Assembly (NCBI GenBank): GCA_021613335.1
Contig: JAJTWR010000443.1
Span: 206,001 to 270,000 of the forward strand
Reading direction: 5' to 3'
DNA: 64,000 nucleotides
From: Whitmania pigra
Taxonomy: Eukaryota; Annelida; Clitellata; Hirudinida; Haemopidae
Positions 11,975 to 24,813 of this stretch are shown here, piece by piece. Position 1 is the stretch's first letter, and every line of letters begins with the position of its first letter. Under the pieces are notes generated by a model. The model did no database searches. It worked only from the letters and a program-made list of their open reading frames with translations, and was not told where the DNA came from. Position numbers and translations under genes: made by a program.

Positions 11975-14900
11975 ATGAGACGTGAGCTGGTTTTGTGGAT
12001 ATTGCTTCTTGTTAAGGAAGCCTTATGTGGTACTTATTACTTTGACATCACAAATGGTTTCGGCCGTACATTTGATGGAGTGGGAGGAATCAGTGGCGGA
12101 GGGGTCAGTTTAATATATTTAAACTTAGCAAATGTTAAATAATGATACTGATTTATTGCCGTTCTAGGCTACATCAAAACTTTTACCAGACTATAATGAA
12201 CCGCAAAGAAGCGACATACTCGACTTTCTCTTCAAAGTAAATTTTATTTCGTATTTTAAGTTTTAATTAAAAACTAGTAATTAAATAATTAATTTAATTA
12301 ATAATTAAATAATTAATTTAATTAATAATTAAATGATTAATAGCCATTAATAATTTCTAGCCACACTATGGAGCTTCTATGCAGATCTTGAAGGTTGAGA
12401 TTGGTGGTGATGTCCAAAGCTCAGGTTATTAATTAATAATTCCAAAGCAAAACTGAAATAGTAATATGCTGAAAATGCTTATTCCCTTGTAATTTTTTGA
12501 GCATTTATGCCACTATTTGTGTTACAGAGGGGACAGAATCCTCTCATATGCATGAAGAATGGGATGAAAATTATCAGAGAGGGTATGAGTGGTGGTTGAT
12601 GACCGAAGCAAAAAAGGTTGTAAATTTGAATAACTCTGAATATCAACGACTTTGCATTAAAATATTGCTTTATTTCATTGAAAGAGGAATCCAAAAATAA
12701 AGTTATGTGGACTGGCATGGGGTTATCCTGGTTGGCTGAGTGATGGATCCTGGAATCCTTATGTCTACCCAAACAAAACGGCCGACTACATTGCCAAATG
12801 GATCGTTGGAGCCAAGAAATATTATGGGCTCGATATCAACTGCATTGGGGTTAGATCACTCTATTAAAAATCATTCATAATTTAATATAATTTTTAGGTA
12901 ACATGATATAAATAACTCCTAAGATGACATGATGAATTATTTTTTTAAATTAACAAATTTAATCTTCAGATCTGGAATGAAAAACCTTATAAAGCCAGCT
13001 TCATTAAGGTTGTTGCATTTCTTGTTGTTTCTAATGGATTGAAATAACATTCATATTGAAGCAACAAAAATATTTTTGAAGCTCCTCAGACAGGTCTTGA
13101 ACGACCTCGGATTGAGTTCCGTGAAGATCGTCGCCGGAGATGGCCTGCCAGGAGGAGCCTGGAACATCGTTGAGGACATGTTGAAGGACAGTGAAGTGAT
13201 GGATGCTGTCGACATCATAGGGTTAGGTTTTCTGTTTCTACAGATAGCGATGTAATCTTGTATTGATAAGACAATCAACAACACGCTTGTACTAATTTAC
13301 CCAGGGTTCATTACATGGGTTCAGAGTTCAACAAAAGGGCAGTTGCATCCAATAAGCCCATTTGGTCCTCCGAAGATTGGAGTTCCGACGGAACTGAGGA
13401 GGGGGGAGGATGCATGGCTCAGGTGAGTGTTTTAGGCTGTCATGACCACCAATCGCCAAGCGAATTGAGTCGGTTTTACCTTTTTTCAGATACTGAACAG
13501 GAATTACGTGTACGGATATTATACGAGGTTGGTACCCTCGCTATGTTGCTGAGCATCAAGAGTAACAATGTGACAGCTACATTTCCATCTGTAACTAAAT
13601 GATATATTTACTAACAAGCACAATAGCCTGGAACATGCTCTGTGCTTATTATCCAAGAATGGACTATGATGGTCATGGCCTAATGACTGCCAATGAGCCC
13701 TGGTCTGGACACTACAAAGTTGGACCCCCTATCTGGGCCATGGGTAGGTTAAGGAGAAGCTTATAATGATTTTTTTTTATTTGTTTATTTCAAGAAGTAC
13801 AGAGGACAAATGACCCTTGTTTAATCACCTAGTAAGGTTAAGTTAACAAAAAATGAGAATCACAAACACAGAAATATTATCAATTGTAGGTCAGGAAGGG
13901 TCATAGATCTTAGTCATTATGAGATTTGTAAATCTACTAGAAGCTATGGATGAAGCAATGTGATTATCTTTTAATCATGTTTATTCAATAGATCAGCATT
14001 ATTTGCTACTTTAAACATTTTAATTGTTATGTATTTATTAAAAATTAAAAATATTATCAAATAACGGTTTTAGCACACACGTCGCAGTTCACAGAGCCAG
14101 GATGGAAATATTTGAGGCACAGAGAAGGAGTTGGGGAACTGGAATTTGGAGGAACGTACGTGTCGCTCATGAGTGAGGATCAGAAGCACTTGACGATAAT
14201 TGTTGAAACCATGGTAAGGATTTTGTTTCTGCAGTGTGTTGCCATTGGAGTGGTCTTCGGTTTTATTTAAGTTGAATGTACTACTTACATTTCTTTATTA
14301 CTCAATGTCAACACAAAATATTATTTCTCATGTTATTACTTTTGTTATTTTATGTGGTTTAATAATAATTTTGTTTCCTTTGTTTAGTATCGATTGTTTG
14401 GCATTTAAACAAATTTTTGACCTGAATTGTCTCCACAGGACACCAAAGGAAACAAGTTCTGTAATCGACCTCCAGCTTTTCCAAGGAAGGTTTTTCCACA
14501 AACAGCAGAATTTGTTCTCAAAGGCGATATGGTTTGTTTGTTAACTTAAGACCCAATCAAAATAAACTATTGTTATTATTATTATAAAATGTATTGACAG
14601 TCATGCATAAAGACATATTTTGTGAATGTGTTAGTAAATGATGTGAAAATGTACTACAGCTAACCCTAACATTTTCAATGTTCATTAATTCACTTTAATT
14701 CAGAATGTGACCTTCCTCCACATGTGGAGTTCAACCTTGAACTCAAATGGCTCAAGCATCTTTTTCAAATATGCAGGCAAAGTTCCAGTCAGTGTTTTTA
14801 TTAACTTAAGCAAATTCAAATTTTAAAATAAATGTTACCAAACGTCTCAAGGTTTCAGAAGGAAGAGTGAAAGTACTTGATCTGAATGTGAACAGCATTT

Positions 14901-16289
14901 ACACTTTGACCACACTTGACTCAGGCCAGAAAGGAAAACCTTCAGTTGCCATTCCCCGAAGTGAAAGATTCCCTGTGGACTTCTATGACAATTATGAGGG
15001 TCAGTAACCCTTGCATTTAAGCAATTCCTATGTTTTGATGAATTTCTTGTCATTGTTGAACTATCATTCAGTGTTGGACATTTAACTTAATGTCTTGATG
15101 GTTTAGATTAGTGGCTTTAATTAATAAATTAATGTAGGAACCTAATACCTACCTTTGTGGTCATTATTGTTGTTGATGTCATAATTAGTTTTTAACATTT
15201 TCAATTCTTATTATTAGCCTACCACGAATACCAGGAAGCATACGGCTTCACTCAGCAAATTGGAGCTTTCGAAGTGCGATCAACGAATGATTCGAGGCAC
15301 AAAAAAGTGATGAGACAAGTCGTCATGACACCTCCAATTCACTGGTGTCCTTTCCCTCAGAAAACTCCCATGGGCGTCATTGGCGACGGAGAATGGTTTG
15401 TGTGTTTATTTGTTTATGACGGTCAGTTATTTTAAAGTATGATATTCTGTCTTAATTTAGAATTATGCAAAAGATGATATATAATTCTTTCTAACATTGG
15501 TAATTATGAAATGAAGGAGAGACTTGAACGTATCTGTGGATGTGTTCGTTCCCTCGGTGAACTCGACAAATGGCATATTCTTAGGGTCCCGGGTGGACCA
15601 CGGAGGGTGCTCCACCTTCACCACCTCAGGAATCTTTTTTTTCCTTTCCCTCTCTCGACAAACAGCATCAATTTCTTATGACATGAGTAAAGTATTCTGA
15701 TTTACTTGTAATTTGTCCTAATTTATTTGCAATCAAATTTATCATAATTAAACTTGTCATGGCGAGTCGGTTTAGCACGAAGGGTCGCTTTCCTGCAACA
15801 GTAAAAATCAGACCATAGAAATGGTTTGGCAGTTGTAGTTGTGCTTCACAATATTGATAAATAAGGTTCTCAAAAGATTGACTAAATTCAAATCAAATAA
15901 TAATAATAAATATTTCTTTTCTTTTATTATTCTTGTTAATTATTATGGCATGTTTCAACAGTGTTGGGAAAGGTTGTATCTGCAACACATGTTGAAATCA
16001 GAAGAGACACCTGGTACCACTTGCATTTGAGCATCAAAGTTTGTTTTTCCTCTCGTATGATGAGATAAAATTTAATGACTGTATGATTCTTTCAACTATT
16101 GTGAAAAGTAATAATATAATAACCACATTTCAGGAAAACAAAGTGGAGGCCCGCCTGAACGACAACTTTGTGGTCTTGAACCACATTTTGGATTCCAAGA
16201 AGTCGCCATCGAGAGGATATGTTTCATTGGGCTGCCAGAGCTTTGGACTTGCCGACTTTGATAATTTGCACATCAAATCGTTTGTGTGA
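11975..16289 (+). CDS. GALC: Galactocerebrosidase (lysosomal beta-galactosylceramidase, GH59)
   Basis: Eighteen exons: 11975-12103, 12168-12236, 12361-12424, 12528-12616, 12685-12849, 12970-13008, 13082-13221, 13305-13422, 13490-13527, 13619-13743, 14074-14213, 14439-14531, 14704-14781, 14852-14999, 15218-15395, 15517-15686, 15962-16038, 16134-16289; 671 residues, close to the human length. The ATG at 11975 opens a hydrophobic signal peptide ([19 protein letters not shown]). The TIM barrel follows: [42 protein letters not shown] (acid/base Glu) and PIWSSEDW (nucleophile Glu), then [12 protein letters not shown]-terminal beta-sandwich and lectin-like segments run to NLHIKSFV. It hydrolyses galactose from galactosylceramide and psychosine in the lysosome. 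Both catalytic glutamates are present, so it should be active. No disruption seen. Confidence 0.95.
12270..12345. repeat. Short AT tandem repeat in GALC intron 2
   Basis: About two and a half copies of a unit near 28 bp built from AATTAAATAATTAATTTAAT. Pure low-complexity intronic sequence. Confidence 0.7.
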
Positions 16290-16829
16290 AAATCAGGCAG
16301 TGCATGACAACATCAACATTGTTTGCATATCTTGATTTACATTTATTCACAAAGCATCTTTACTTTTTATTATTCTCAGTTTATTGTTCTCACTTGATTA
16401 TTCCTATTTTCTAACCAAGTCAAGTGATCATTTTGATAGCTATTTATGAGAATGCATATATGTTAGTTTTTCCTTAATTTTAGATGTAATTTGAAATGGA
16501 TGTTCGAGTCGTTTGAAGTAATTTAATCTCCAAATATTTTGTACCTTCTTCCATTCCAGTCATATTGTATGATCAGATAGTTGTGAATCACACAGACTTT
16601 GTTTGATGGGTTTGTTTATTATTTTTTATGCTTGATCAGTATTTGATCTCCAAAACTTCTACTTATGATGTAATGCCCGATTTCTGTGCATTCATGCGAA
16701 ACAAAAGTTAGCAACTCAGAAAGAAGCTTAACATAACATAATATTAATTTATAGTGGTTTAATGAGACTAATATCTATAGCCATTCCTACTTTTTAAGTC
16801 AGTATCCAAATTTTGATAGTCGTAATTTA
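16290..16829. other. GALC 3' flank
   Basis: AT-rich sequence with no coding region. Probably contains the GALC 3' untranslated region. Confidence 0.4.
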
Positions 16830-17208
16830 AATACTATTACCGAATCTGAATATATTGTTTCCTCATCGAGCTTATTCCGAAGATTAATTACTTTGATACT
16901 GAAGTAATTATTCTTTAGAGTGCCCCTTATCTTCCTATAAAGCCATGCCTTCTCATGGAGCTACTTTTAGTGGCCTCAAAGAAATTGTCTCTTCCTGCTG
17001 AATTTTTGAACGTTTCTATGAAATAACCTGTACTCCTTATTTCTAAATTTGTAAGCTTACATCTTCTTAATCTCTCTTCATAACTCAAATTTCCTAGACC
17101 CTTAATCATCTTTGTTGCTCTTCTCCGCATCCTTTTCAAAGTATCAATATCCTTCTTCAACTGGGGATTCCGTACTTGAATGCAGTATTCCTGATGAGGT
17201 TTCACCAA
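16830..17208 (-). mobile_element. CR1-like LINE fragment (reverse transcriptase C-terminal part)
   Basis: The minus strand from 17208 encodes the post-RT segment typical of CR1-like LINEs: VKPHQEYCIQV, then LKKDIDTLKRMRRRATKMI and LSYEERLRRCKLTNLEIR, then an ETFK block. A one-base frameshift near 16927 is needed to continue into TLKNNYFSIKVINLRNKLDE, which ends at about 16835. The fragment lacks the catalytic RT core and endonuclease, so it is a dead 5'-truncated copy. Confidence 0.85.
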
Positions 17209-17786
17209 TGCTTATTGATATGAGCTTAAAAAGTGACTCGAGTTCCTTTCAAGAGATTGGGAAATAGAACATAGGATCTTCCGTCTTGTTAGAGGCTCTT
17301 AACCCATCGTCTTACAAATAAAATATTGTATATTAATATCTACAAAGTATTACCATTAAATCATTATTTTAAAGCAATCAAATCAGGTGGATTAAGTGGC
17401 AGTATTTTAGCCAACATTTTCCAGCACTCATGGCGGCTCTGTGAGAAGTTGAATGTGGAAATAGCTCAAATAAATACATTTTTTGATATATTCTAAAAAT
17501 TGAAATCACATTACGATTCGATTTAAAAACAATTAACTTTGCGCTTTATGGTAATTAACACCTTATTTAAAGTTATACTTCAATTTGTCCACGTGTCTAA
17601 CTTTATTTTTTTTTGCATTCCTGAACTTAATATAAACAATTTTATTTATTTAGTCATTCATTAATGACAATAGTATTAACAAAACATTCAGGCAACAACA
17701 AAAAGGGTTTACCGCCACTAACTGAAATAATATACCAGAGACGATTAGGATTGTTTTTGTGGAAAGCAGTTAGCTGTCATTAAAAA
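17209..17786. other. Spacer between LINE fragment and MSH2
   Basis: AT-rich. It must contain the MSH2 promoter and 5' untranslated region; no TATA box or other element identified. Confidence 0.4.
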
Positions 17787-20700
17787 ATGAATAACGACAA
17801 TGAAACTTTAAACATTAAACTTGGTTATTATTTTACATTTTCTAGTTTTTGTTAAGTTTATATTCAGTTTTGTAACGGAATATAACTTTTTTGATTGTTC
17901 CTCGCAGACTCCTCACAAGAAAATAGCTTTCAATCTTTCTATAGATCATTACCAGAGGTTGAGCATTTAAAAAATAATGCTTCGAAAGTGCTTGTGAACC
18001 TAACTTGTTTTTTTTTTTAGAAATTGTCAACAACAATAAGGTTCTTTGATAGATCTGTGAGTCATTTTATAGATGTCTATCAATTCATTTGTGATGGTTA
18101 CAATTAAAATTTGCTTAGGACTTTTGGACAGTGCATGAATCTGATGCTATTTTTATGGCCAATGAAGTTTTCAAGACTCAGACAGTACTTCGACACTTTG
18201 GATCGAGTAAAGCACTTGTAAATTATTTTCCAAATTGAATCATTTCTTTTATTTTAAACCTTTTATAGCCACAAAGGGATCTGAATATGTGGTTATAAAT
18301 AGAACCAATTTTGACCTGGTTATCAGGGATTTGTTGATAGTCAAGCAATATAGGGTGGAAGTCTATAAGGTCAAAAATTCCAAGAGTCAAGAATGGAGCA
18401 TTGTTTACAAAGTTTGATTTATTTTTTTCTGAAAATACAAATTGTGGGTTTTCATTCAACAACTTATCTTGAAGGCATCTCCTGGAAATCTGACACAATT
18501 TGAGGATTTATTGTTTGGCATGAATGAAGCAACTGCCACCAGTGGTCTGCTTGCAATAAAAGCATCCAAAATTGGGGAACAAACTGTTAGTCAATTTCAT
18601 GTTTTGTGACCCATTTATCTTGCCAGGATACAAATTGCAATGCTTGCAATGTTTTAGGTCATTGGGATTTCATTTTGTGACGTTGCACTGAGGAAGATGA
18701 TGGTGGGCCAGTTGGTTGATGACAACAATTTCGGTGGCGTCGAGTCCATTGTGGTGCAACTGAGGGCGAGCGAATGTCTTGTGGAAACGGGTGGAATTTT
18801 TGAGAATATCCTCAGCAGGAACAGGGTTGCTGTTACTGAAAGGAAGAAGGGTTAGAGAATCAGTTGTTGTCAACATCATGATTTGTTTCTTGAAATTATA
18901 TATTCAGAGTCAAATCCTATTGCCCATGCATCATAAATACTTGAACAGTGCAGAAAGAGAAAATTCATATTTTTTATTATGATGTAAATATCAATTTGAA
19001 ATGTTTTTTATCAGGGGATTTTAGCTCGAAAGACATTGTTCAAGATCTGAACAGACTGATCAAGTTTAATAAATCTTCAGACAACTTTTCCCTTCTTCGT
19101 GAGTCGATTGAAATCATGTTTACAGATAACAAACATGCTAATTTTTTTAATATTGATTATCTGTAACTGGTAAATTTTATTATTTATTTAAATGTTTCCA
19201 AGCAGCTAATTAATTTTTATTTGAAATTATCAGCTGAAGCCAACATGGAGGTGGCTCTCTGCAGTTTGTCTGCCTCAATTAAGTACCTCGAAGTATGCAG
19301 TAATGGATGTTTTGATTTATATACTTATATAAACTTATATATTATACTTACAAACACAACATTTTCACTGCAAGTGTTTAATCGTTTACATTAAAAGTAA
19401 CATACGAAAATCATTTTGCCGATGTTTACTTCACCAGCTACTTGCCGACGAATCAAACTTTGGTCAGTTCACATTGGAAACGTTCTCAACCGGTCACTTC
19501 GTTGCACTCGACGGGGCTGCGAGTAAAGCCCTCAACCTGTTGCCTTCACCACAGGATGGTTGGTGCCCTGGTGATCCGATAAACAACAAATCTTGCGGTT
19601 TTTTTTGTGGACTTACTGTTCAAAGGCTTGCATTTCCATTGGCTGAGCTCATTTTTCTATATAAAACCATGATTTTGAAGTTGGGATTTGGTGTATTTGG
19701 GATTAATTTGATTTAAATACAGTTTTGTAGATAATTGAGTATTTAAATTGAAATAAATAAATAATTTTAAACAACTTTGTTGTCCTCAGGTGCTGGTTCT
19801 TTCCGAAGTTTATTTTCAGTTCTAAACAGATGCAGGACGATCAGAGGTCAAAAACTTCTGTCTTGCTGGATTCATCAGCCTCTTTTGGACCTTAATAAGA
19901 TTGGTTGGTTTCAAGCTCACAGTCAGTCTTTCATGTTTTTAATGTTTCTTTGATACTTGCAATTACTTAATTATTTCTAAAATCCTTATCAAAGCACTTA
20001 ACAATCAATGTTTCACACCAGAGGACAGATTGGACATTGTGGAGGTGCTGGTTGCTGATTCTGAATTGAGGAAGAGTTTGCACGAGGATGTGCTCAGGAG
20101 AATCCCTGATCTCCTGGCAACCACCAGGAAGCTCCAATCGAAGAGGGCAGGACTGGCAGAGTGCTACCGGGTATACAGAGTTGTCCGAGTTCTACCGAGA
20201 CTTCTCGAAACTCTCGAATCCGTTTCCAATGACGAGGAGAAGCTCAAAGATAAATTCAGAGAATTGTTTTGTGATCCTCTTAAGGTTGGATATCCTGGCA
20301 TCCTTCATAGTTTGGTTAATTTTCACATTTGGGAATTTGCAAAATTATTTCAGGAATTGATCGTCGACTTCTCCAAGTTCAAGGAAATGGTTGAAGCAAC
20401 CGTTGATCTTAGCAGAGCTGATGAAAATGAATTCTTCATCAAACCCGATTTCCATGAAAACTTACAAAGTAATTCCAGTGCGGCAGCATTTTTATGAGGG
20501 GCTCAGCAATTAAACAATTTTATGTTTTATTGCAGCTTTGCATGAACAGATGGAGGAAATAGAAGAAAAGTTGAAGAAGGAATTAAATAAGGTTTTCATT
20601 TTTATTCGAAATTTAATTCACGGTGTCATTTTGAAATAGATTTAAACTGTTATCATAAAATCATAATGGTTATTGGAATTAACTGTTTTCATTAAAATAG

Positions 20701-23131
20701 AAGATGATTAGTAAAATATGATAAGTTCTGAGAATAGTTAGCCTTTTATTTGTTGTTGAGTTATTTGAGCTTATTTCTCCAATTTCATTGATTTAAGGCA
20801 GCCAGAGAACTGGGTCTGGACGCTGGTAAAACAATCAAATTAGAGTCAAATCCGCAACTTGGATACTTCTTCAGAATCACAAGAAAGGTGACAAGTCTTG
20901 GAATGCATGCACTTTTATTTCTTCAGTCTGAAATAGAGAATGGAATAAAACTATGAAGATTGTCTAACCTGCGTTCAATTGTCTTCTTAACAATGTCTTT
21001 AAAGTAAAATATTCCTACTGAGATATTATGTTGCAGGAGGAGAAATGCTTGAGAGGCAATGAAAGGACTTACAGAACCATCGATGCCCACAAAGGTGGAG
21101 TGAGGTTCAGAAGTGGACCTCTGGAAATGCTGAATGATCGCTACGTTGCCCTCAAGGAAGACTTCGTGGAGCAGCAGAAGGATGTCGTGTCAGAGGTCAT
21201 GGAGGTGGCCCTTGGTTACAGTGAGTAAAGTAGATTGGATTGTGTGATCTGGTTCAAATGGTGCTTAAGTTGCTTTCAACCTAATATTTCAGTCGAACCG
21301 ATTCAGTCTTTGATCGACCTGACCTCAAAAATTGATGTTTTTGTCTCCTTGGCAACTGCTTCTGTTGATGCTCCAATGCCTTATGTCAGACCAAAGTTTA
21401 TAAAACCAGGTTGGTGCACATGAATTATTTGGTAACTGAAACACAATTTCTTTTATTTACAACCCAAATTACCATTACAATTACAAATGTAAGCTGTTCC
21501 ATAAGTTATTACTCTAAATTTTCTTTTATGATGCAGAGGAAACTGGAAAAAGAGAAATGAATTTTGTTGAAATGAGGCATCCGTGCTTGGAGAGACAGGA
21601 TGGAACTTCTTTCATTCCCAATGATGTCAAATTGTCGTCAGGTATCTTCTTTTATGAATGTGTTAAGTTTGAAGATCTTGATGTTATTTCCATTGATCAG
21701 ACGACAAAACATTTCAAATCATAACTGGCCCAAACATGGGTGGAAAGTCAACCTACATAAGATCCGTGAGCATGTTTACTTTTTAATCTATTTCCTTTCT
21801 TTCCACTAATTTATTGATTTTCTCCGAATGTTCAGGCTGGCTTGGTCGTTCTCATGGCTCAGATGGGTTGTTTCGTCCCATGCACCGATGCCTCTCTGAC
21901 GATGGTGGATGCCGTGATGGCTCGGGTAGGAGCGAGCGACAACCAGCTCAAAGGTGTTTCAACCTTTATGGCAGAGATGCTCGAAATGGCTGCAATACTG
22001 AAAGTTTGTGATTTTTGAGGATTAATTTTTTGATCGAATTACAAGTTCATATTTAATTGGAATATTTCTTGCTTTTAACAGAATGCCACTGACAAGTCGT
22101 TTGTAATTGTCGATGAACTGGGCAGAGGCACTTCAACTTACGATGGTTTTGGACTCGCTTGGTCCATTGCCAAGTCAGATTTTATCTTCTTTACATATTT
22201 TATAATCTGTTGAAAATCGTAACAATTAATGTTAAAACTTGGTCTTAAGCAGCTAAGGTTGATGTCTTATTTCAGACACATTGCGACAGAAATGAAGAGC
22301 TTTTGTTTGTTTGCAACCCATTTCCATGAACTCACATCAATGGAAGACATTTTCAATCAGGTGGGGAATCTCCACATGACAGCCGTTATTTCTAAAGAGA
22401 ACTTGACCCTCCTCTACAAAGTGATGCCAGGTTGATCTTTTATGTTCCATTTTGTACACACAACAAGTGAATGAAATGAGAGTTTGATTATAGTGTTGTA
22501 TATGTCCAAAATAGAACTTTCAAGGCCATTTAAATGACCAGTGAAATGTGATAAATGTTGTGATGAAATACTCAGTAAACAATCAACCAAGTTTTTGATC
22601 CAAATCTATCGCTTCAGGTGTTTGTGATCAAAGTTTTGGCATCCATGTTGCTGAGTTGGTCCACTTTCCAAAACATGTCATAGATGTGAGTTACTGTTGA
22701 ACATTGATTCAATTAAATGATATAAAAATTTGTCTAAAAGTTTTCGAATGTTTGTCATTTCCGTAAGTTTAATTTAAATTGTCCATGCAGAGTGCAAAAC
22801 ATTTGACTTCACAAATGGAGCAGACCACAGATATTTTGGTCAGAAAATCAGAACATTCCGATGTTGACGAACCTGCCTCAAAAAAGATGAAGGTAAGCAA
22901 AGTTCACGCAACAAAGAAATTTTCTATTTCTGTACTTTATTTAGTTAAAGATTATGTTTGTTATTACTTACCTATAATTTTTATAATTGCAATCCTTAGA
23001 TTTCTTTGGAAGATGTTAAGTCATTCTTGGATGGTGTGAAAGAAAAGGCCAAGTGCTGTGTTGATGATGATAATCTCTGGAAAATGATTCAAACTTTAAA
23101 GGATTCATTTGGCAATCACCTTTCAGCTTGA
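17787..23131 (+). CDS. MSH2: DNA mismatch repair ATPase MSH2
   Basis: Twenty-five exons: 17787-17823, 17908-17957, 18021-18056, 18119-18206, 18269-18411, 18475-18585, 18658-18850, 19015-19098, 19234-19292, 19438-19558, 19790-19903, 20022-20284, 20354-20468, 20536-20591, 20798-20887, 21037-21220, 21293-21409, 21537-21641, 21701-21765, 21836-22003, 22082-22173, 22276-22430, 22618-22685, 22791-22892, 23000-23131; 915 residues, near the human length. Order: N-terminal MutS I domain ([13 protein letters not shown]), connector (KQYRVEVYK), lever/clamp (residues about 300-600), ATPase with Walker [10 protein letters not shown], signature [18 protein letters not shown] and Walker [17 protein letters not shown], then the FATHFHELT switch region. 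As in other MSH2 proteins, the Phe-x-Glu mismatch-reading motif is absent; the partner (MSH6 or MSH3) supplies it. No broken motif. AATAAA lies at 23166-23171. Confidence 0.97.
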
Positions 23132-24010
23132 AGCATCAGTTAATTTTTATGATTAATTTTCCCTTAATAAATAAATAAATGTCGGAATTTTTCAAATATT
23201 TGGGTGCAATATGGTAAATTCTGTCAGTGTCAATTACTTCAATTGAACATTTTTCTGCATTTACAACATTAGTAATAGAAGGCATGTAGAATTCAGAGGT
23301 GACTTAATTGTCTAGTTCTAGGCAGTTGGTTTGCTTAATAGATTAAAATAAGAGCAATTGAATTTGAACGAGTCCCATTGTGGGATTGGTCGCTTTCATT
23401 ATTTGCCGTAGCATAGAAATTATTAAATTTCTAACTCATAGGAAACTCGTTTAAAGCTGTCAAAATGTCAACTTAGAACTTCCCCCCCTAGACATAGCCC
23501 GACATCGAACATTTATACAATTGCATGGACTGCGTTATTTATTTAAAAAAAATTGGATAGACTAATTTTTAAAATAAAATTATTACAACCTCACTTATTT
23601 TTACGTAATTTTTCAAACGTTTTCACTGCGATAAATGTGGCACTTCATTAATATCTTTAATCAAGTAAATAAATAATGTCCTCAGCTTGACAAATAACCA
23701 GAATAAGACAAAAATAATTCACTGACAAAAAGTTATTGTTATTTACGGCAAATAATTTTGGATATTATTCAAACGCCCAAATACAATTTAAAATACTATA
23801 GCAATAAATGTCAAGTTATCAAAGCTTAAATAACATAGTGGAACTAATATTTTCAATAAAAAAAATTATTTTCTTTAAAAAACGTGTTATGAATACATAT
23901 TAAAATATTACTATTTTTTGAATAAGTTCTAATCGTTTTAACATTTTCTATGACCAATTCGGTGTTTTGGTTTACTACTTCCTTTTTTAATAATTCTTCC
24001 GTCGGTGGCC
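23132..24010. other. MSH2 3' flank and RPL24 upstream region
   Basis: Non-coding, AT-rich. The stretch just before the RPL24 start (about 23990-24010, TTCTTCCGTCGGTGGCC) includes a pyrimidine-rich run that may be a 5' TOP-like start region, as usual for ribosomal protein genes. This is inference. Confidence 0.4.
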
Positions 24011-24790
24011 ATGAAGTCAGTTTCACGCTTTGGATTACGTTTACGATATATTAGTTTTAGCGTTGAATATTTTGCCATACAAACCGCTAAATAAATGATG
24101 GTTACAATTTTTCTGCAGGATCGAACTCTGTTCATTCAGTGGGTTCAAAATTTACCCTGGTCACGGTTCCAGGGTTGTGAAAGTCGATGGCAAGGTAATT
24201 CTTGAATACTAGATTAGCTGTCGATTTATACTAGCGTGGCAAATTATTGATCGGCCATTTTTTCTGATCAGACTTTCCAGTTTTTGAACGCAAAATGCGC
24301 CAAGGCCCATCTTGCAAAGAGAAACCCCAGGAAGGTCGAATGGACCGTCCTCTACAGGCGTAAGCACAAGAAGGGAATCACTGAGGAGGTTTCAAAGAAG
24401 AAGACCAAGAAGGCCACCAAGTTCCAGAGAGCCATCACTGGTGCTAGTTTGGCTGACATCATGGCCAAGAGGAACCAGAAGCCTGAAGTTAGGCAGGCTC
24501 AAAGGGAGCAGGCTATCAGGTATGATTTTTAGTTTTGAAGGCATTTTGTTAGCAAATTGTTAATTAATTCTTTTATTTAGGGCTGCTAAGGAAAAGGCCA
24601 AGGCTAAGGCTGCAATGAAGAAGGCTACCAAGGTAATTTAGTCGTGGTTATAGTTATAGTTGTAGTGTTTGGGATAAAATATTAAATTGGTGTTGTAATT
24701 TTTCAGCCCGCTGCAGTCAAGGCTGCTCCCAAGCAGAAGGTCGCCAAGCAGATCCCCAAGAGTCAACCCCGTGTTGGTGGAAAGCGTTAA
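24011..24790 (+). CDS. RPL24: 60S ribosomal protein L24 (eL24)
   Basis: Five exons: 24011-24015, 24119-24194, 24272-24519, 24581-24632, 24707-24790; 154 residues versus about 157 in human. The first exon holds only ATGAA before a GTCAGT donor. I chose it because it supplies Met-Lys in the right phase for [16 protein letters not shown] in exon 2. Exon 2-3 encode the Zn-ribbon-like eL24 core; this copy has the first Cys (LCSFSG) and NAKCAKAHL. Exon 3 also has [12 protein letters not shown] and the highly conserved [20 protein letters not shown]. The tail is Lys/Ala-rich and ends RVGGKR. It is a component of the large ribosomal subunit that forms an intersubunit bridge. Polyadenylation signal AATAAA at 24808-24813. 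Confidence 0.96.
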
Positions 24791-24813
24791 ATTGTGAACT
24801 GAGAAGCAATAAA

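Noticed and set aside
24312..24563. Alternative Arg/Ser-rich frame within RPL24 exon 3
   Set aside because: Out-of-frame shadow of the conserved eL24 coding sequence.
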